This document shows positions 27,492 to 36,519 of a stretch of DNA of 38,276 nt, piece by piece. Position 1 is the stretch's first letter, and each line of letters begins with the position of its first letter. The stretch lies in the NCBI GenBank assembly GCA_028292745.1, contig JAQGLT010000032.1, positions 1 through 38,276 of the forward strand, read 5' to 3'. The position numbers and the translations under genes were made by a program. The notes under the pieces are model-generated. The model did no database searches. It was given only the letters and a program-made list of their open reading frames with translations, and was not told the origin of the DNA. The stretch is from Polaromonas sp. (GTDB lineage: Bacteria; Pseudomonadota; Gammaproteobacteria; Burkholderiales; Burkholderiaceae_C).

Positions 27492-28256
27492 ATGACCACC
27501 TCCGCCTCTTCAACGCCTGGGACCGCCGCAACCAAACCCGATCCCAAGATCGCCTTGGGCTGGCTGCATACGGCCAAGTTTCTGACCACCGCGCCGGAAC
27601 TCAAGCACCTGCCCCGCATCGAAGTGCCCGAAATCGCCTTTGTGGGCCGCTCTAATGCCGGCAAGTCCACCTGCATCAACACCCTGACGCAACAGCACCG
27701 GCTGGCGTTTGCCTCCAAGACCCCCGGCCGCACGCAAAGCATCAACCTTTTTTCGCTCGGCAAGCAGGGCATCACCGACGCGGTGCTGGCCGACCTGCCG
27801 GGCTACGGTTATGCGGCCGTGCCCAAGGAAGCCAAGTACCGCTGGCAGCAGGTGATGGGCAATTACCTGCAAACGCGCGACAACCTGCAGGCCGTGGTCC
27901 TGCTGTGCGACCCGCGCCTGGGCCTGACGGAGCTGGACGAGATCTTGCTGGACGTGATCCGGCCCCGCGTCGAGGACGGGCTGAAATTCCTGGTGCTGCT
28001 GACCAAATCCGACAAGCTCAACAAGACAGACGCGGCCAAGGCCTTGCAGATCGTCAAGCTGCAAGCCGGCGGCGGCGACGTCAAGCTCTTTTCCTCGCTC
28101 AAGCGCCAGGGCGTGGAAGAAGTGGCCCAGCATTTGTGGGATTGGGCGCACCCGAAGGAAAAGCCGGTCAAGGTGCCCAAGCCCGTGCCGGCATCGGAAG
28201 CTGACACGGAATCGGCGTCCGAGGCGCCCGATGCGCCCCTGCCTGAACAGCCCTGA
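27492..28256 (+). CDS. engB: Ribosome biogenesis GTPase EngB (YihA/YsxC)
   Basis: A 254-residue GTPase needed for large-subunit assembly. G-motifs are visible: G1 GRSNAGKST, G2 region TPGRTQSINLF, G3 DLPGYGYA, G4 TKSDKLNK, and G5-like SSLKRQG. The ATG at 27492 gives a 20-residue Ser/Thr/Ala-rich tail; an in-frame ATG at 27429 and one at 27378 are possible but less likely. The C-terminus has a charged Pro/Ala/Glu extension (about 220-254) beyond the usual ~200-residue core, with KPVKVPKPVPASE. Divergent from the cytochrome c4 gene. It is followed by about 210 bases without a gene, which hold a dispersed repeat. Confidence 0.96.
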   Translation: MTTSASSTPGTAATKPDPKIALGWLHTAKFLTTAPELKHLPRIEVPEIAFVGRSNAGKSTCINTLTQQHRLAFASKTPGRTQSINLFSLGKQGITDAVLADLPGYGYAAVPKEAKYRWQQVMGNYLQTRDNLQAVVLLCDPRLGLTELDEILLDVIRPRVEDGLKFLVLLTKSDKLNKTDAAKALQIVKLQAGGGDVKLFSSLKRQGVEEVAQHLWDWAHPKEKPVKVPKPVPASEADTESASEAPDAPLPEQP

Positions 28257-28381
28257 GATTGGGGCCCGCTCCGGGTGCCTGGCGCCGCCCGCTGAACCAT
28301 GCATGAGCAACCTGAACCGGTGGCCCGCCATCTGCAGCACTTTTGCGCTGAACTGGTCCTTTTTGCTCTTTTAAGCACCTA

Positions 28382-28441
28382 CGCTATTAAAAACATAGCT
28401 TACTGCGCAGACGGGTCATGCGCTACAGGCCTGAAAGGCTT
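28382..28441 (+). repeat. Dispersed ~60-bp intergenic repeat, copy between engB and the acyltransferases
   Basis: Head GCTATTAAAAACATAGC, N5, GCGC, eleven variable bases, GCGCTACAGGCC and a short tail. It aligns without gaps to the copies at 31627, 37142 and 7147. The intergenic stretch 28257-28469 shows nothing else I recognise. Confidence 0.75.
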
Positions 28442-28469
28442 AAAAATCTGACGCTGGCAGCCCTGCAGC

Positions 28470-29366
28470 TCAATACACCGACGGTTCGCCTTCAGGCCGG
28501 GTCTTGAACCGTTTATGCACCCAGTAATACTGGGCCGGCATGGTGGCGATGTAGTCCTGCAGCCGGGCATTCATGCGCGCCGTGTCGGCCAGGGCATCGC
28601 CGCTCGGAAAATCCGCCCAGGCGGGCAGGACTTCAACCTCATAGCCGTCGGCTGTCAGGCGTGGCAGCAAGGGCACCACCTTGGCCCGACCCAGCCGCGC
28701 AAAGCGTGAAAGCGACGGCACGGTGGCGGTGGGCAGGCCGTAAAACGGCACGAACACCGACTCGTCCGGGCCGAAATCCATGTCCGGCAGCAGGAACAGG
28801 GGCTGGCCCTCGCGCAGCGCCGCCACGATCGGCTTGACGCCTTCGATGCGCCCGAACAGCCGCAAATGGCCAAACCGCTGGCGGCCCTGCAAGATCCACT
28901 GGTCGACCAGCTTGTTCGACTGGTCGGTGTAAATGGTGGTCGAAGGCCGCGGCATCGCCAGGGCAATGGCGGCCCAGGCCGCATCCAGGCCGACAAAATG
29001 CGGCAGAAAAATCACCGTCGGGCCGGTGCCGGCCAGTTCCTCTACCGCGCCCGTCAGGCGCACCCGCCGCTGCACCCAGCGCCGGGGCGCATGCCAGAGC
29101 CAGGCGCGGTCCAGCCAGGCCTGGGAGAAACAGACAAATGTCCGCAGGGCGAGCCGGTGCCGCTCGCCAGGCGAAAGCGCCGGAAAACAGACCGAGAAAT
29201 TGGCATGCACCACCCGCCGGCGCGCGCCTATCAGCAGGTATAAAACCCCGCCCAGTCCAGCGCCCAGCGCCCGCACCGCCGGCAACGGCAGCCAGGCCAG
29301 CCCCTTCATGAAAGTGATGCCCGCGCGCGTGGCGGCGCGGCTTGCCCAGTGGGCCAACCCCTTCAA
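28470..29366 (-). CDS. LpxL/HtrB-type lysophospholipid (lauroyl) acyltransferase, second copy
   Basis: A 298-residue inner-membrane acyltransferase of the lipid A biosynthesis family. Marks: PLPAVRALGAGLGGVLYLLIGARRRVVHANFSVCFP at the N-terminus, the HxxxxD-type site in FLPHFVGLDAAW, FLLPDMDFGPDESVFVPFYGLPTATVPSLSRFA, and a C-terminal YYWVHKRFKTRP. The best start is the TTG at 29364-29366: it overlaps the upstream gene's stop as TTGA, has AAGGA six bases before it, and retains the RAGITFMKGLAWLPL segment seen in homologues. A shorter start is the ATG at 29307-29309. A much longer frame reaching 30302 is antisense-frame readthrough of the first copy. Which acyl chain it adds cannot be told from sequence. 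Confidence 0.92.
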   Translation of the reverse strand: MKGLAHWASRAATRAGITFMKGLAWLPLPAVRALGAGLGGVLYLLIGARRRVVHANFSVCFPALSPGERHRLALRTFVCFSQAWLDRAWLWHAPRRWVQRRVRLTGAVEELAGTGPTVIFLPHFVGLDAAWAAIALAMPRPSTTIYTDQSNKLVDQWILQGRQRFGHLRLFGRIEGVKPIVAALREGQPLFLLPDMDFGPDESVFVPFYGLPTATVPSLSRFARLGRAKVVPLLPRLTADGYEVEVLPAWADFPSGDALADTARMNARLQDYIATMPAQYYWVHKRFKTRPEGEPSVY

Positions 29367-30211
29367 GGCGCTTCCTTGCGGGGTCTCTTGTAGCGCGCAT
29401 ACCCCCACAGGTACTGGCCGGGCTGGCTGAGCACGATGGCCTCGATGGCCTGGTTGATGCGTGTGACCGCCGGCAGCAGATCGGCTTTCCCGCCGCTGTC
29501 CACGTCCGCCAGCGCGGGCCATATCTTGAGGAAATAACCCCGGCCGCGCGGCAGGCGCTCGCAGCTGACGGGCAGCAGCACGGCGCCGCTTTGCATGGCC
29601 AGCCGGGCGGCCAGCGTCATGGTGTAGGCCGGCCGGCCAAAGAACGGCGCCCACATCCCCTGCCCCTCGGGCGGCACCTGGTCGGTCAGCATGGCCACCG
29701 CGTGGTTGGCCCTCAGGGTCTTGTGCATCAGCCGGATGCCGCTGAGGCTGGCCGGCACCACGGTCAGGTGAAGGCGGTCGCGGGCCAGGCTTTCCAGACG
29801 GGCCAGCCAGGCCTTGCGCGCCGGCCGGTAGATGGCGGTGACAGGTCCGTAAAGCTCGGCCAGCGCCTGGGGGCCCAGCTCGAAACTGCCGCAATGCGGG
29901 CCAAAGAAAATCACGCCCCTGCCTTGCGCGAAGGCCTGCTCCGCATGCGCCTGGCCTTCTACCCGAACATTGCCCAGGCACGATTGCTGGCGGGGCCGCA
30001 TCCAGAGCTTGGGCAGCTCGCCCACAAAGCGCCCTGTTTCGGCAATGGCCGGGCGGGCGGCGGCAAAAGGCAGGCCGGCCTGCGCCACATTGGCCCGAAA
30101 GTGGCTGCGGTAACGCGCGCTTGCCAGCCACACCAGCCAGCCCAGTGCGGCGCCCACCGCGTGCAGCGCGGCCAGCGGCCAATGGGAGAAAAAACGGAAT
30201 AACCAGAGCAT
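29363..30211 (-). CDS. LpxL/HtrB-type lysophospholipid acyltransferase, first copy
   Basis: A 282-residue member of the same family, first of the pair. N-terminal hydrophobic segment, RSHFRANVAQAGLPF, the catalytic motif in FFGPHCGSFELGPQAL (His followed four residues later by an acidic residue), VAMLTDQVPPEGQGMWAPFFGRPAYTMTLAARLA, and the C-terminal PGQYLWGYARYKRPR. It overlaps the second copy by four bases (TTGA). The two proteins are clearly different in sequence, so they likely act at different steps of lipid A secondary acylation. It is divergent from metK, as in many Burkholderiales. Confidence 0.93.
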   Translation of the reverse strand: MLWLFRFFSHWPLAALHAVGAALGWLVWLASARYRSHFRANVAQAGLPFAAARPAIAETGRFVGELPKLWMRPRQQSCLGNVRVEGQAHAEQAFAQGRGVIFFGPHCGSFELGPQALAELYGPVTAIYRPARKAWLARLESLARDRLHLTVVPASLSGIRLMHKTLRANHAVAMLTDQVPPEGQGMWAPFFGRPAYTMTLAARLAMQSGAVLLPVSCERLPRGRGYFLKIWPALADVDSGGKADLLPAVTRINQAIEAIVLSQPGQYLWGYARYKRPRKEAP

Positions 30212-30254
30212 GAAGGGGTATTAGGGGACAGATCAGGCAAAAACGGTCGCGTCT

Positions 30255-30260
30255 TATAAT
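30255..30260 (+). promoter_or_regulatory. -10 box TATAAT of the metK promoter
   Basis: A perfect TATAAT in the gap between the divergent acyltransferase and metK genes. No convincing -35 box is seen. Initiation about seven bases downstream would start the transcript at the first hairpin of the metK leader (30268), giving a leader of about 110 bases. Confidence 0.55.
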
Positions 30261-30267
30261 TGCGCCT

Positions 30268-30371
30268 GTCGCCGAGTTACTGAACAACTTGCAGGGCGAC
30301 ATTAAACCAAACTGCTAAAGCGTTCGCCCAGGCACTTCCTGCTGGCAACGCGCCAACAAACTTATGGAGTG
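30268..30371 (+). promoter_or_regulatory. Structured metK 5' leader, candidate SAM-responsive element (SAM-II-like)
   Basis: Seen: P1 stem GTCGCC (30268-30273) with GGCGAC (30295-30300). Its loop contains GAGTT, TGAAC (30281-30285) and CTTGCA. After P1 come ATTAAA and then GCTAAA (30314-30319), then GTTCG (30322-30326), which can pair with the loop TGAAC to make a pseudoknot. Known of SAM-II: same topology, with conserved GAUUU, UUGCA and GCUAAA; here GAUUU is GAGTT. A second hairpin, 30320-30351 (GCGTT/AACGC at its base), shares the GTTC bases, so it excludes the pseudoknot. Its loop CACTTC (30333-30338) can pair with GGAGTG (30366-30371), which contains the metK ribosome binding site. Inference: ligand-dependent control of translation. 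No T-run, so not a terminator. Confidence 0.5.
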
Positions 30372-30377
30372 TACGCA

Positions 30378-31559
30378 ATGGCGAACGATTTTCTCTTTAC
30401 TTCCGAATCCGTCTCGGAAGGCCATCCAGACAAGGTGGCCGACCAGATCTCCGACGCCATTTTGGATGCCGTCCTGAGGCAGGACCCGCGCAGCCGTGTC
30501 GCCGCCGAAACCCTGACCAACACGGGCCTGGTGGTCCTGGCGGGCGAAATCACCACCAATGCCCATGTGGACTACATCCAGATCGCGCGCGACACCATCA
30601 AGCGCATCGGCTACGACAACACCGAGTTCGGCATTGACTACAAGGGCTGCGCCGTGATGGTCTGCTATGACAAGCAGAGCAACGACATCGCCCAGGGCGT
30701 GGACCATGCCAGCGACGACCACCTGAACATCGGCGCGGGCGACCAGGGCCTGATGTTTGGCTACGCCTGCGACGAAACCCCCGAGCTGATGCCCGCGCCG
30801 ATCTACTACGCCCACCGCTTGGTGGAGCGACAGGCCCAGTTGCGCAAGGACGGCCGCCTGCCGTTTTTGCGGCCGGACGCCAAGAGCCAGGTCACCATGC
30901 GCTATGTCGACGGCAAGCCGCACAGCATCGACACCGTGGTGCTTTCCACCCAGCACAGCCCCGACCAGAGCGAGACGCCCACCAAAATGAAGGCCTCGTT
31001 CATCGAAGCCATCGTTGAGGAGATCATCAAGCCGGTACTGCCCCGGGAATGGCTGCGCGACACGCGCTACCTGATCAACCCGACCGGCCGGTTCGTCATC
31101 GGCGGCCCGCAAGGCGACTGCGGCCTGACCGGGCGCAAGATCATTGTCGACACCTATGGCGGTGCCTGCCCGCACGGCGGCGGCGCCTTCAGCGGCAAGG
31201 ACCCGAGCAAGGTGGACCGTTCGGCGGCCTACGCGGCCCGCTATGTGGCCAAGAACGTGGTCGCGGCAGGATTGGCCCGGCAGTGCCAGATTCAGGTCGC
31301 CTATGCCATTGGCGTGGCCAGGCCGATGAACGTGACGGTCTATACCGAAGGCACCGGCGTGATTGCGGATGCGCAGATTGCCGCGCTGATCAACCAGCAC
31401 TTCGACCTGCGCCCCAACGGCATCATCCAGATGCTGGATCTGCTGCGTCCGATCTACGAGAAGACCGCCGCCTACGGTCACTTTGGGCGCGACGAACCCG
31501 AGTTCACCTGGGAACGCACGGACAAGGCAGCGCTTCTGCGCAGTGCCGCCGGCCTCTAA
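30378..31559 (+). CDS. metK: S-adenosylmethionine synthetase
   Basis: A 393-residue enzyme making SAM from methionine and ATP. Visible: [25 protein letters not shown] at the N-terminus with the ATP-binding His, [15 protein letters not shown], the loop over the active site, and the phosphate-binding [27 protein letters not shown]. The ATG at 30378 is correct: GGAG lies eight bases upstream and homologues begin [12 protein letters not shown]. An upstream GTG at 30369 overlaps that binding site. Length is normal. The gene stands alone; the intergenic stretch after it holds a dispersed repeat. Confidence 0.98.
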   Translation: MANDFLFTSESVSEGHPDKVADQISDAILDAVLRQDPRSRVAAETLTNTGLVVLAGEITTNAHVDYIQIARDTIKRIGYDNTEFGIDYKGCAVMVCYDKQSNDIAQGVDHASDDHLNIGAGDQGLMFGYACDETPELMPAPIYYAHRLVERQAQLRKDGRLPFLRPDAKSQVTMRYVDGKPHSIDTVVLSTQHSPDQSETPTKMKASFIEAIVEEIIKPVLPREWLRDTRYLINPTGRFVIGGPQGDCGLTGRKIIVDTYGGACPHGGGAFSGKDPSKVDRSAAYAARYVAKNVVAAGLARQCQIQVAYAIGVARPMNVTVYTEGTGVIADAQIAALINQHFDLRPNGIIQMLDLLRPIYEKTAAYGHFGRDEPEFTWERTDKAALLRSAAGL

Positions 31560-31626
31560 CTTGTAATGCAGCGTCAAGGCAGCTTCACTCCGGCTGTCAA
31601 TGGCAACGTTTCGGGCAAGGCCAGCC

Positions 31627-31687
31627 TGCTATTGAATTTATAGCTGGTTGCGCCCTGCCCGTATGCGCTAGCGGCCTATTTGATGCT
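31627..31687 (+). repeat. Dispersed ~60-bp intergenic repeat, copy after metK
   Basis: Head GCTATTGAATTTATAGC, N5-GCGC, eleven variable bases, GCGCTAGCGGCC, tail TATTTGATGCTT. Together with the copy at 37142 this is among the clearest examples of the unit. Confidence 0.8.
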
Positions 31688-31780
31688 TAAACGGAGTTGC
31701 TGCCAAACACAATCGCCTTGGCTGGCTTGCTGGTGAACAGCCGGACCCATGGCCGCGCGGCAGCCACGGCACAGCATAAA

Positions 31781-31999
31781 TTATTGGCGCGGCAGATGCG
31801 GCGATTTCTCGGTATGGCGGACTTCGTCATTGCCCAGTTCTTCTGACGGGGCGCCATCGGGTTTAGGCACCGGAATGGTTTTGTTGGTGCCCTCCTCGCC
31901 AAAATCCTTGCCCCTGCGCGGCTTGTTGCCGGATTTGCCGGGTTGGTCTGCTGCTTTGGCCTTGCCGATGGCAGGCTGCGTCTGGCGGCTGTTTGGCAT
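31781..31999 (-). CDS. Small hydrophilic protein, unknown function
   Basis: A 72-residue reading frame rich in Lys, Gly, Pro, Asn and Glu with no hydrophobic core, predicted to be disordered. Phrases such as GKDFGEEGTNKTIPVPKPDG and HTEKSPHLPRQ look like true coding sequence rather than a shadow, and no other strand carries a better candidate here. No clear ribosome binding site. I do not recognise a family. An overlapping longer frame on the same strand (31687-32028) has Arg/Ala/Pro-rich shadow composition and I reject it. Confidence 0.4.
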   Translation of the reverse strand: MPNSRQTQPAIGKAKAADQPGKSGNKPRRGKDFGEEGTNKTIPVPKPDGAPSEELGNDEVRHTEKSPHLPRQ

Positions 32000-32017
32000 G
32001 GTGCTTGCTGAACTGGT

Positions 32018-32221
32018 TCAGGTGACAAAAGTGCTGGCGTCCACGGACCGGCAGGGTCGATGCTCCTCGGAGGACAGCACGTTATAAACGCCGTTCACGG
32101 TAAAAGGCCACTGGCGGCGAACCTTTATCGTCTGATCCAAAGGCCTTTCGCGGCGGATGGCGGCTGTGCGCGCAGGCGCGGAAATCCTGCCATCAGAAAA
32201 ATTTGAACGCGGGTGCAGCAT
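32018..32221 (-). CDS. Small basic protein, unknown function (doubtful)
   Basis: A 67-residue frame, MLHPRSNFSDGRISAPART to CRSVDASTFVT, with GGGA about seven bases before the ATG. It is basic and has no recognised motif. Lies 18 bases upstream of the small hydrophilic frame at 31781-31999, so the two could form a transcript. Weakly supported: length and composition could arise by chance. The stretch 32222-32411 shows no gene. Confidence 0.3.
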   Translation of the reverse strand: MLHPRSNFSDGRISAPARTAAIRRERPLDQTIKVRRQWPFTVNGVYNVLSSEEHRPCRSVDASTFVT

Positions 32222-32411
32222 GGTCAAGTCCCACTCATCAATGAACAGGTTCTGACTTTAGCGTTCTCTCTACAGAGCCAAGAGGGCTGCAGAATGAAAG
32301 GCATGTAGGAAAAAATGAAGGGAATATCTAGTCTTTTTCCTACCTGCCGTTATTTGTTGTGCATTGTTTGCTCGGGCCAGCCCGAGAAACGCGGCCATGC
32401 GGTCATGCGGC

Positions 32412-33092
32412 TCAGGCAGAAGGTGCGGGGGCACAATAACGCAGTTGCACCCCCCCGGCGTCATGGCTGAGGGCAACGCCTTCAGCCTCCGCCAGCACCC
32501 TGACATCTTCCCAGTCGAGGCTGCGATAGGTCTGTGTCCGCCCCCCCAGGTAACCCAACTCCATGCTGCCGCCCGGCTCCAGCGAAATGGCCAGGCACGT
32601 TTCACTGTCCTTTGTGTCCGCGGTCACCCGTATCTTGGCAGCGCCCTCGACCGCATCGGTCAAGGCGATCAGGCTGGCGGTAAAAACGCTGCGAAGCATG
32701 CCCCGCGGCAGCGGCAGCGCCAGCTGTGCCGTTTCATTGGCAATGGAAAAACCGCGAAACGACAGCTCTGTGGTCATCAGGCCCAGCGATTCCTCGACCG
32801 CACCGTTCAGCGCCACCAGATCGTTGTCCTTGGGCCCGAGCCAGGTCATCAGGCCCAGCGAAACAGCGGCCGCTTCACGCGACAAGGCATGGAGCGCCTG
32901 GGTGCTTTTGCCCAGCTGCGCCAGGTCGGGCGCAGCGGCTTTCATCCGTCTTTCAAGCATGGCCGACATCATGCCGATAGGCTGCAGCGTACCGGCGATG
33001 TTGTGGCGGATGGCCGGCAGCAGCCGCCGCATGAGCGCGTAGCGGGCCGCCTCGGCAAGGCGTTCTTTCAACAGGGAGGGGTCACAGGGCAT
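32412..33092 (-). CDS. Degenerate histidine-kinase-like protein, possible phosphotransferase
   Basis: A 226-residue cytoplasmic protein. Residues about 15-75 look like a dimerisation/phosphoacceptor helical hairpin, with RHNIAGTLQPIGMMSAMLERR placing a candidate phospho-His at H30. Residues about 90-225 look like a shrunken HATPase domain: the N-box is replaced by FTASLIALTDAVEGA, with no N-x3-N and no DxGxG, and only the closing part (EDVRVLAEAEGVALSHDAGG) recalls the fold. So it should not bind ATP. Its size and layout resemble ChpT, the phosphotransferase of alphaproteobacteria. It begins eight bases after the stop of a hybrid kinase that has a receiver but no HPt domain, so phosphate relay from that kinase is a reasonable inference. 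No strong binding site. Confidence 0.65.
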   Translation of the reverse strand: MPCDPSLLKERLAEAARYALMRRLLPAIRHNIAGTLQPIGMMSAMLERRMKAAAPDLAQLGKSTQALHALSREAAAVSLGLMTWLGPKDNDLVALNGAVEESLGLMTTELSFRGFSIANETAQLALPLPRGMLRSVFTASLIALTDAVEGAAKIRVTADTKDSETCLAISLEPGGSMELGYLGGRTQTYRSLDWEDVRVLAEAEGVALSHDAGGVQLRYCAPAPSA

Positions 33093-33100
33093 AAAAATGT

Positions 33101-36100
33101 TCAGGAAAGAGGAGGGGTTTGATTATTGTCAGGCGCGGACCGCCCACCTTGCGCGGCGGAACCGCTGAGCATGTCACGTATCTTCGCGGCCATGTCATCC
33201 ATGGAGAACGGCTTGGACACCATGTCCATGCCAGGCGCCAGAAACTCCGAACGGGAGGCGGCACTTTGCGCATAGCCGGTCATGAACAGCACCGGCAGGC
33301 CCGGCCGGTGCTGGCGGCCGATCTCGGCCACCTGGCGTCCATTCATGCCCGGCAAGCCGACATCTGAAATCAGCAGGTCTATCCTTTGCGAGGACTGGAG
33401 AATGGGGATGGCCGTCGGCCCATCGACGGCTTCGAGCAGGTTGTAGCCCAGCTCATGCAGCTCATCGAGCACGATCATCCGCACGGCCGGGTCGTCTTCC
33501 ACCACCAGCAGCGTTTCGCCCTCGCCCTGCCGGCGGCTTGTGGGCACGGGGCTGGTGATGGCCTGCACCGCCACTTCATCGGGGTGGCACGGCATGTACA
33601 GGCAGACCTCCGTGCCGTGCCCGACCTGGCTGCGGATACGAACATGGCCACCGGACTGCTTGGCAAAGCCATAGATCATCGAAAGCCCCAGGCCGGTGCC
33701 CTGCCCGATGGGCTTGGTGGTGTAGAAAGGCTCGAATACCCGGGCCAGCACCTCGCTCGACATGCCTGCGCCGGTGTCAGACACGGAAATCATGGTGTAT
33801 TCGCCGGCCTGCAGTCCTTCATGCAGCCCGGTGTAGCTGTCGTCCAGCGTGGTGTTGGCGGTGCGTATCGTCAGGGTTCCGCCGTCGGGCATGGCGTCGC
33901 GGGCATTGACCGCCAGGTTCAGTATGGCGCTTTCCAACTGGTTGTCGTCGCTGCAGGCCAGCCACAGGTCCGGGTCGACGGCCACCACCAGTTCGATATG
34001 CGCCCCCAGGGTGCGGCGCATCAAGTCTTCCATGGAGATGACCAGCCGGTTGACATCGACCACTTTGCTTTGCAGCGACTGGCGCCTTGCGAATGCCAGC
34101 AGCCGGTGAATCAGGGCCGCCGCCCGCCTGGCCGAGTAGGTGGCCGACTCCATGAAGTGGTCGATGTCTTCGGTGCGGCCTGCCGCGAGCCGGCCGCGCA
34201 CCACCTCGATCGCCCCTGAAATGCCTTGCAGCAGGTTGTTGAAGTCATGCGCAATGCCGCCCGTCAGCTGGCCGATCGCCTCCATTTTCTGGCTGTGGCG
34301 CAACCGATCTTCCGCGCCCTTGAGCGCCAGCGCCGATTCGCGTTCGAGGCTGACGTCCCGGCCCACCGCATGGATGCGCTCACTGTCGGGAACAGCCGTC
34401 CATGAAATGGTTTTGTAGCGACCGTCCTTGTGGCGGTAACGGTTTTCAAACCGATCGGTGATGCGCCCCAAGCCCAGCGCGTGAATTTCCGCAGCGGTGC
34501 CTGGGTGGTCGTCTTCATGCACCAGGTGTTGCAGCGGCTTGCCGATGAGTTCATGCTCTTTCCAGCCAAGCATGGCTTCCCATGCCGGATTGGCCGATTT
34601 GATGAGGCCGTCAAACCCGGCCACCACGATCAGGTCGGTCGAGAGGCGCCACATGCGGTCGCGGTCGCGGGTGCGCTCTTCCACCCGCTCCTCCAGGGTG
34701 GCATTGAGTTGCGCCAGTTCGGCCTGCGTGGCTTTTTGCTCTTCGATGTCCGTGTTGGCCCCGAGCCAGCGCGTGGCCCCCTCAAGCGCAATGGGCAAGG
34801 CCCGCACCAGGTGCCACCGGTAGACGCCATCGCGGCGGCGCAGCCGGAATTCGGTTTCGTAACGCGTCCTGTGCTCCAGCGAATCGAGCCAGGCCGCGCT
34901 CACGCGCGGCAGGTCGGCCGGATGCACCAGCAGCGCCCAGCCATCGCCCAGCAATTGGTCCTCATCAAGTCCGAAATAGTCAAACACCTTCTGGTTCACC
35001 CATTCCAGCTTGCCCTCGGGCGTGGCCGACCAGACCTGGTTGGGCATTGCCTGCGCCAGCGCCCGGAAGCGCGATTCGCTTTCCTGCAGCGTGGCTTGGG
35101 CCAGCTTGCGCTCCGTGACATCCTGCACCACGCCGCGCATCCAGACCGGGGTGTCGTGATGGTCGCGTACAAACTCTGCGCAGCGCGAAATCCAGCGCAT
35201 CTCGCCGGTATCGGCTTTCTTGATCAGGTATTCGACATTTTGCCGGCCTTCGCCGCTTTCACCGCTGGCTGGCAACAAGGCCAGCTCAGCCGATTCCCCC
35301 TGAAACAGAGGCTGGAGCAGGCTGACCGGCAGAACGCGCGCGACCGGCAAGCCAAACAGCCGGCAAAACTCCTCCGAGGCAATGATGGCGTTGGTTTTGA
35401 TTTCCAGCAAAAAAGAACCGATGCCGCCTGCCGCCTCGGCGAGCCGAAGCTGGTCATGCATGTCGCGCAGGTCGCTTTCGGCCTTTTCGCGCGCCACCTT
35501 GATCTGCTGGCCAAGCAACCGCTCACTGGTGTCGACAAAAGTGCAGATCGCCCCTTCCAGCACTCCGGTGCGCCAGAGGGGCTCGACCCGGTAATCGACC
35601 GGAAACGGCTCGCCGTTCTTGCGACAAAAAACCTCGCCCGTGACGCAGGCGGACCTGCCTGCCAACGCGGCCTGCTGAATGGGACAGGTGGCGCTCCGAT
35701 ACACCGGGTCGTCCTTCTGGGACGCTGAAATCTTCGGGCAGAACTTGCTGCCCATCACCTCATCGGCGCTGCCATACCCCAGCATTTCCAGGAAGGCGGC
35801 ATTGCACACGGTCATGATGCCGTCCCGATCCACCGCATAAAACCCTTCGGAGGTGGCGTCCAGCAGGAGCCGGGTGAACGCCTGCTCCTTGCGCAGCGCC
35901 GCCTCCTTCGCCGCAAGCGCCTGGGCGTCCAGAACGCGCTGCGTGGTTTCGACCACCAGGCACAGCACGCCCGCCACCGCCCCGCCTTCATCGTGCACGG
36001 CGGAAAACGAAAGATCGAAATACGCTGTTGCCCGCTTGCCGTTGCGGCTGGTCAAAAACGGCCGGTCCTGGACAGAAAACGCTTCGCCGCTGCGCCATAC

Positions 36101-36412
36101 CTGCATGAGCAGCGGCTCCAGGTCGACCCACAGCTTGCGCCAGTAAAGGCGGACCGGCTGGCCAAGCACCTTGGAATGCCGTGAGCCCATGGCCGGCGCG
36201 TACGCATCGTTGTAAAAGGCAAGCCTGTCGGGGCCCCAGAAAAGCACCATCTCCATCCTGGCCGACAGCATCAGGTCGAGTACGGTCTTGAGGGGCTGGG
36301 GCCATGAACAACACGGCCCTAGCGGGGTTGTGCTCCAGTCCAGCATGCGAATCAGGTCGGCAGTCTTGCCCCTGCTGGCGGGCCATGCGTCGGACAGCCG
36401 GGCAAGTTTCAC
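33101..36412 (-). CDS. Multi-PAS hybrid sensor histidine kinase with C-terminal receiver
   Basis: A 1,103-residue cytoplasmic kinase; no membrane segment. Layout: N-terminal PAS-like module about 25-160 ([21 protein letters not shown]), PAS about 180-300, PAS about 322-440, PAS about 445-560, coiled coil 560-590, PAS about 590-690, HisKA with phospho-His H722 ([12 protein letters not shown]), HATPase with [11 protein letters not shown] (about 832-842), SDTGAGM (D879) and [10 protein letters not shown], then a receiver with D1017 ([11 protein letters not shown]) and K1067. HDFNN-type kinases with cytoplasmic PAS sets sense internal cues such as redox or light; which one is unknown. The start is a GTG at 36410-36412 without a good binding site; the next candidate is Met23. 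The 5' flank is AT-rich with TGTAAC repeats. It lies just upstream of the degenerate-kinase gene. Confidence 0.93.
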   Translation of the reverse strand: MKLARLSDAWPASRGKTADLIRMLDWSTTPLGPCCSWPQPLKTVLDLMLSARMEMVLFWGPDRLAFYNDAYAPAMGSRHSKVLGQPVRLYWRKLWVDLEPLLMQVWRSGEAFSVQDRPFLTSRNGKRATAYFDLSFSAVHDEGGAVAGVLCLVVETTQRVLDAQALAAKEAALRKEQAFTRLLLDATSEGFYAVDRDGIMTVCNAAFLEMLGYGSADEVMGSKFCPKISASQKDDPVYRSATCPIQQAALAGRSACVTGEVFCRKNGEPFPVDYRVEPLWRTGVLEGAICTFVDTSERLLGQQIKVAREKAESDLRDMHDQLRLAEAAGGIGSFLLEIKTNAIIASEEFCRLFGLPVARVLPVSLLQPLFQGESAELALLPASGESGEGRQNVEYLIKKADTGEMRWISRCAEFVRDHHDTPVWMRGVVQDVTERKLAQATLQESESRFRALAQAMPNQVWSATPEGKLEWVNQKVFDYFGLDEDQLLGDGWALLVHPADLPRVSAAWLDSLEHRTRYETEFRLRRRDGVYRWHLVRALPIALEGATRWLGANTDIEEQKATQAELAQLNATLEERVEERTRDRDRMWRLSTDLIVVAGFDGLIKSANPAWEAMLGWKEHELIGKPLQHLVHEDDHPGTAAEIHALGLGRITDRFENRYRHKDGRYKTISWTAVPDSERIHAVGRDVSLERESALALKGAEDRLRHSQKMEAIGQLTGGIAHDFNNLLQGISGAIEVVRGRLAAGRTEDIDHFMESATYSARRAAALIHRLLAFARRQSLQSKVVDVNRLVISMEDLMRRTLGAHIELVVAVDPDLWLACSDDNQLESAILNLAVNARDAMPDGGTLTIRTANTTLDDSYTGLHEGLQAGEYTMISVSDTGAGMSSEVLARVFEPFYTTKPIGQGTGLGLSMIYGFAKQSGGHVRIRSQVGHGTEVCLYMPCHPDEVAVQAITSPVPTSRRQGEGETLLVVEDDPAVRMIVLDELHELGYNLLEAVDGPTAIPILQSSQRIDLLISDVGLPGMNGRQVAEIGRQHRPGLPVLFMTGYAQSAASRSEFLAPGMDMVSKPFSMDDMAAKIRDMLSGSAAQGGRSAPDNNQTPPLS

Positions 36413-36519
36413 CTGCGCGCTTTCTCAATGCCGCCGTCCAGACAGGGCTTGTTCAGCGACGCGTTCACGGAACGCCACGGACCGGGCTGTCCAGAAAAAC
36501 AGAGGAAGAGACAAGACAA

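Noticed and set aside
29367..30302. N-terminal extension of the second acyltransferase frame up to 30302
   Set aside because: It reads the first acyltransferase gene in another frame and gives Arg/Ala/Gly-rich nonsense; the real start lies at the TTGA overlap.
30320..30351. Second metK leader hairpin as a rho-independent terminator
   Set aside because: No T-run follows; the sequence goes on with AACGCGCCAAC and the metK binding site.
30315..31577. 420-codon minus-strand frame opposite metK
   Set aside because: Antisense shadow of metK, rich in Val/Gly/His, without a recognisable family.
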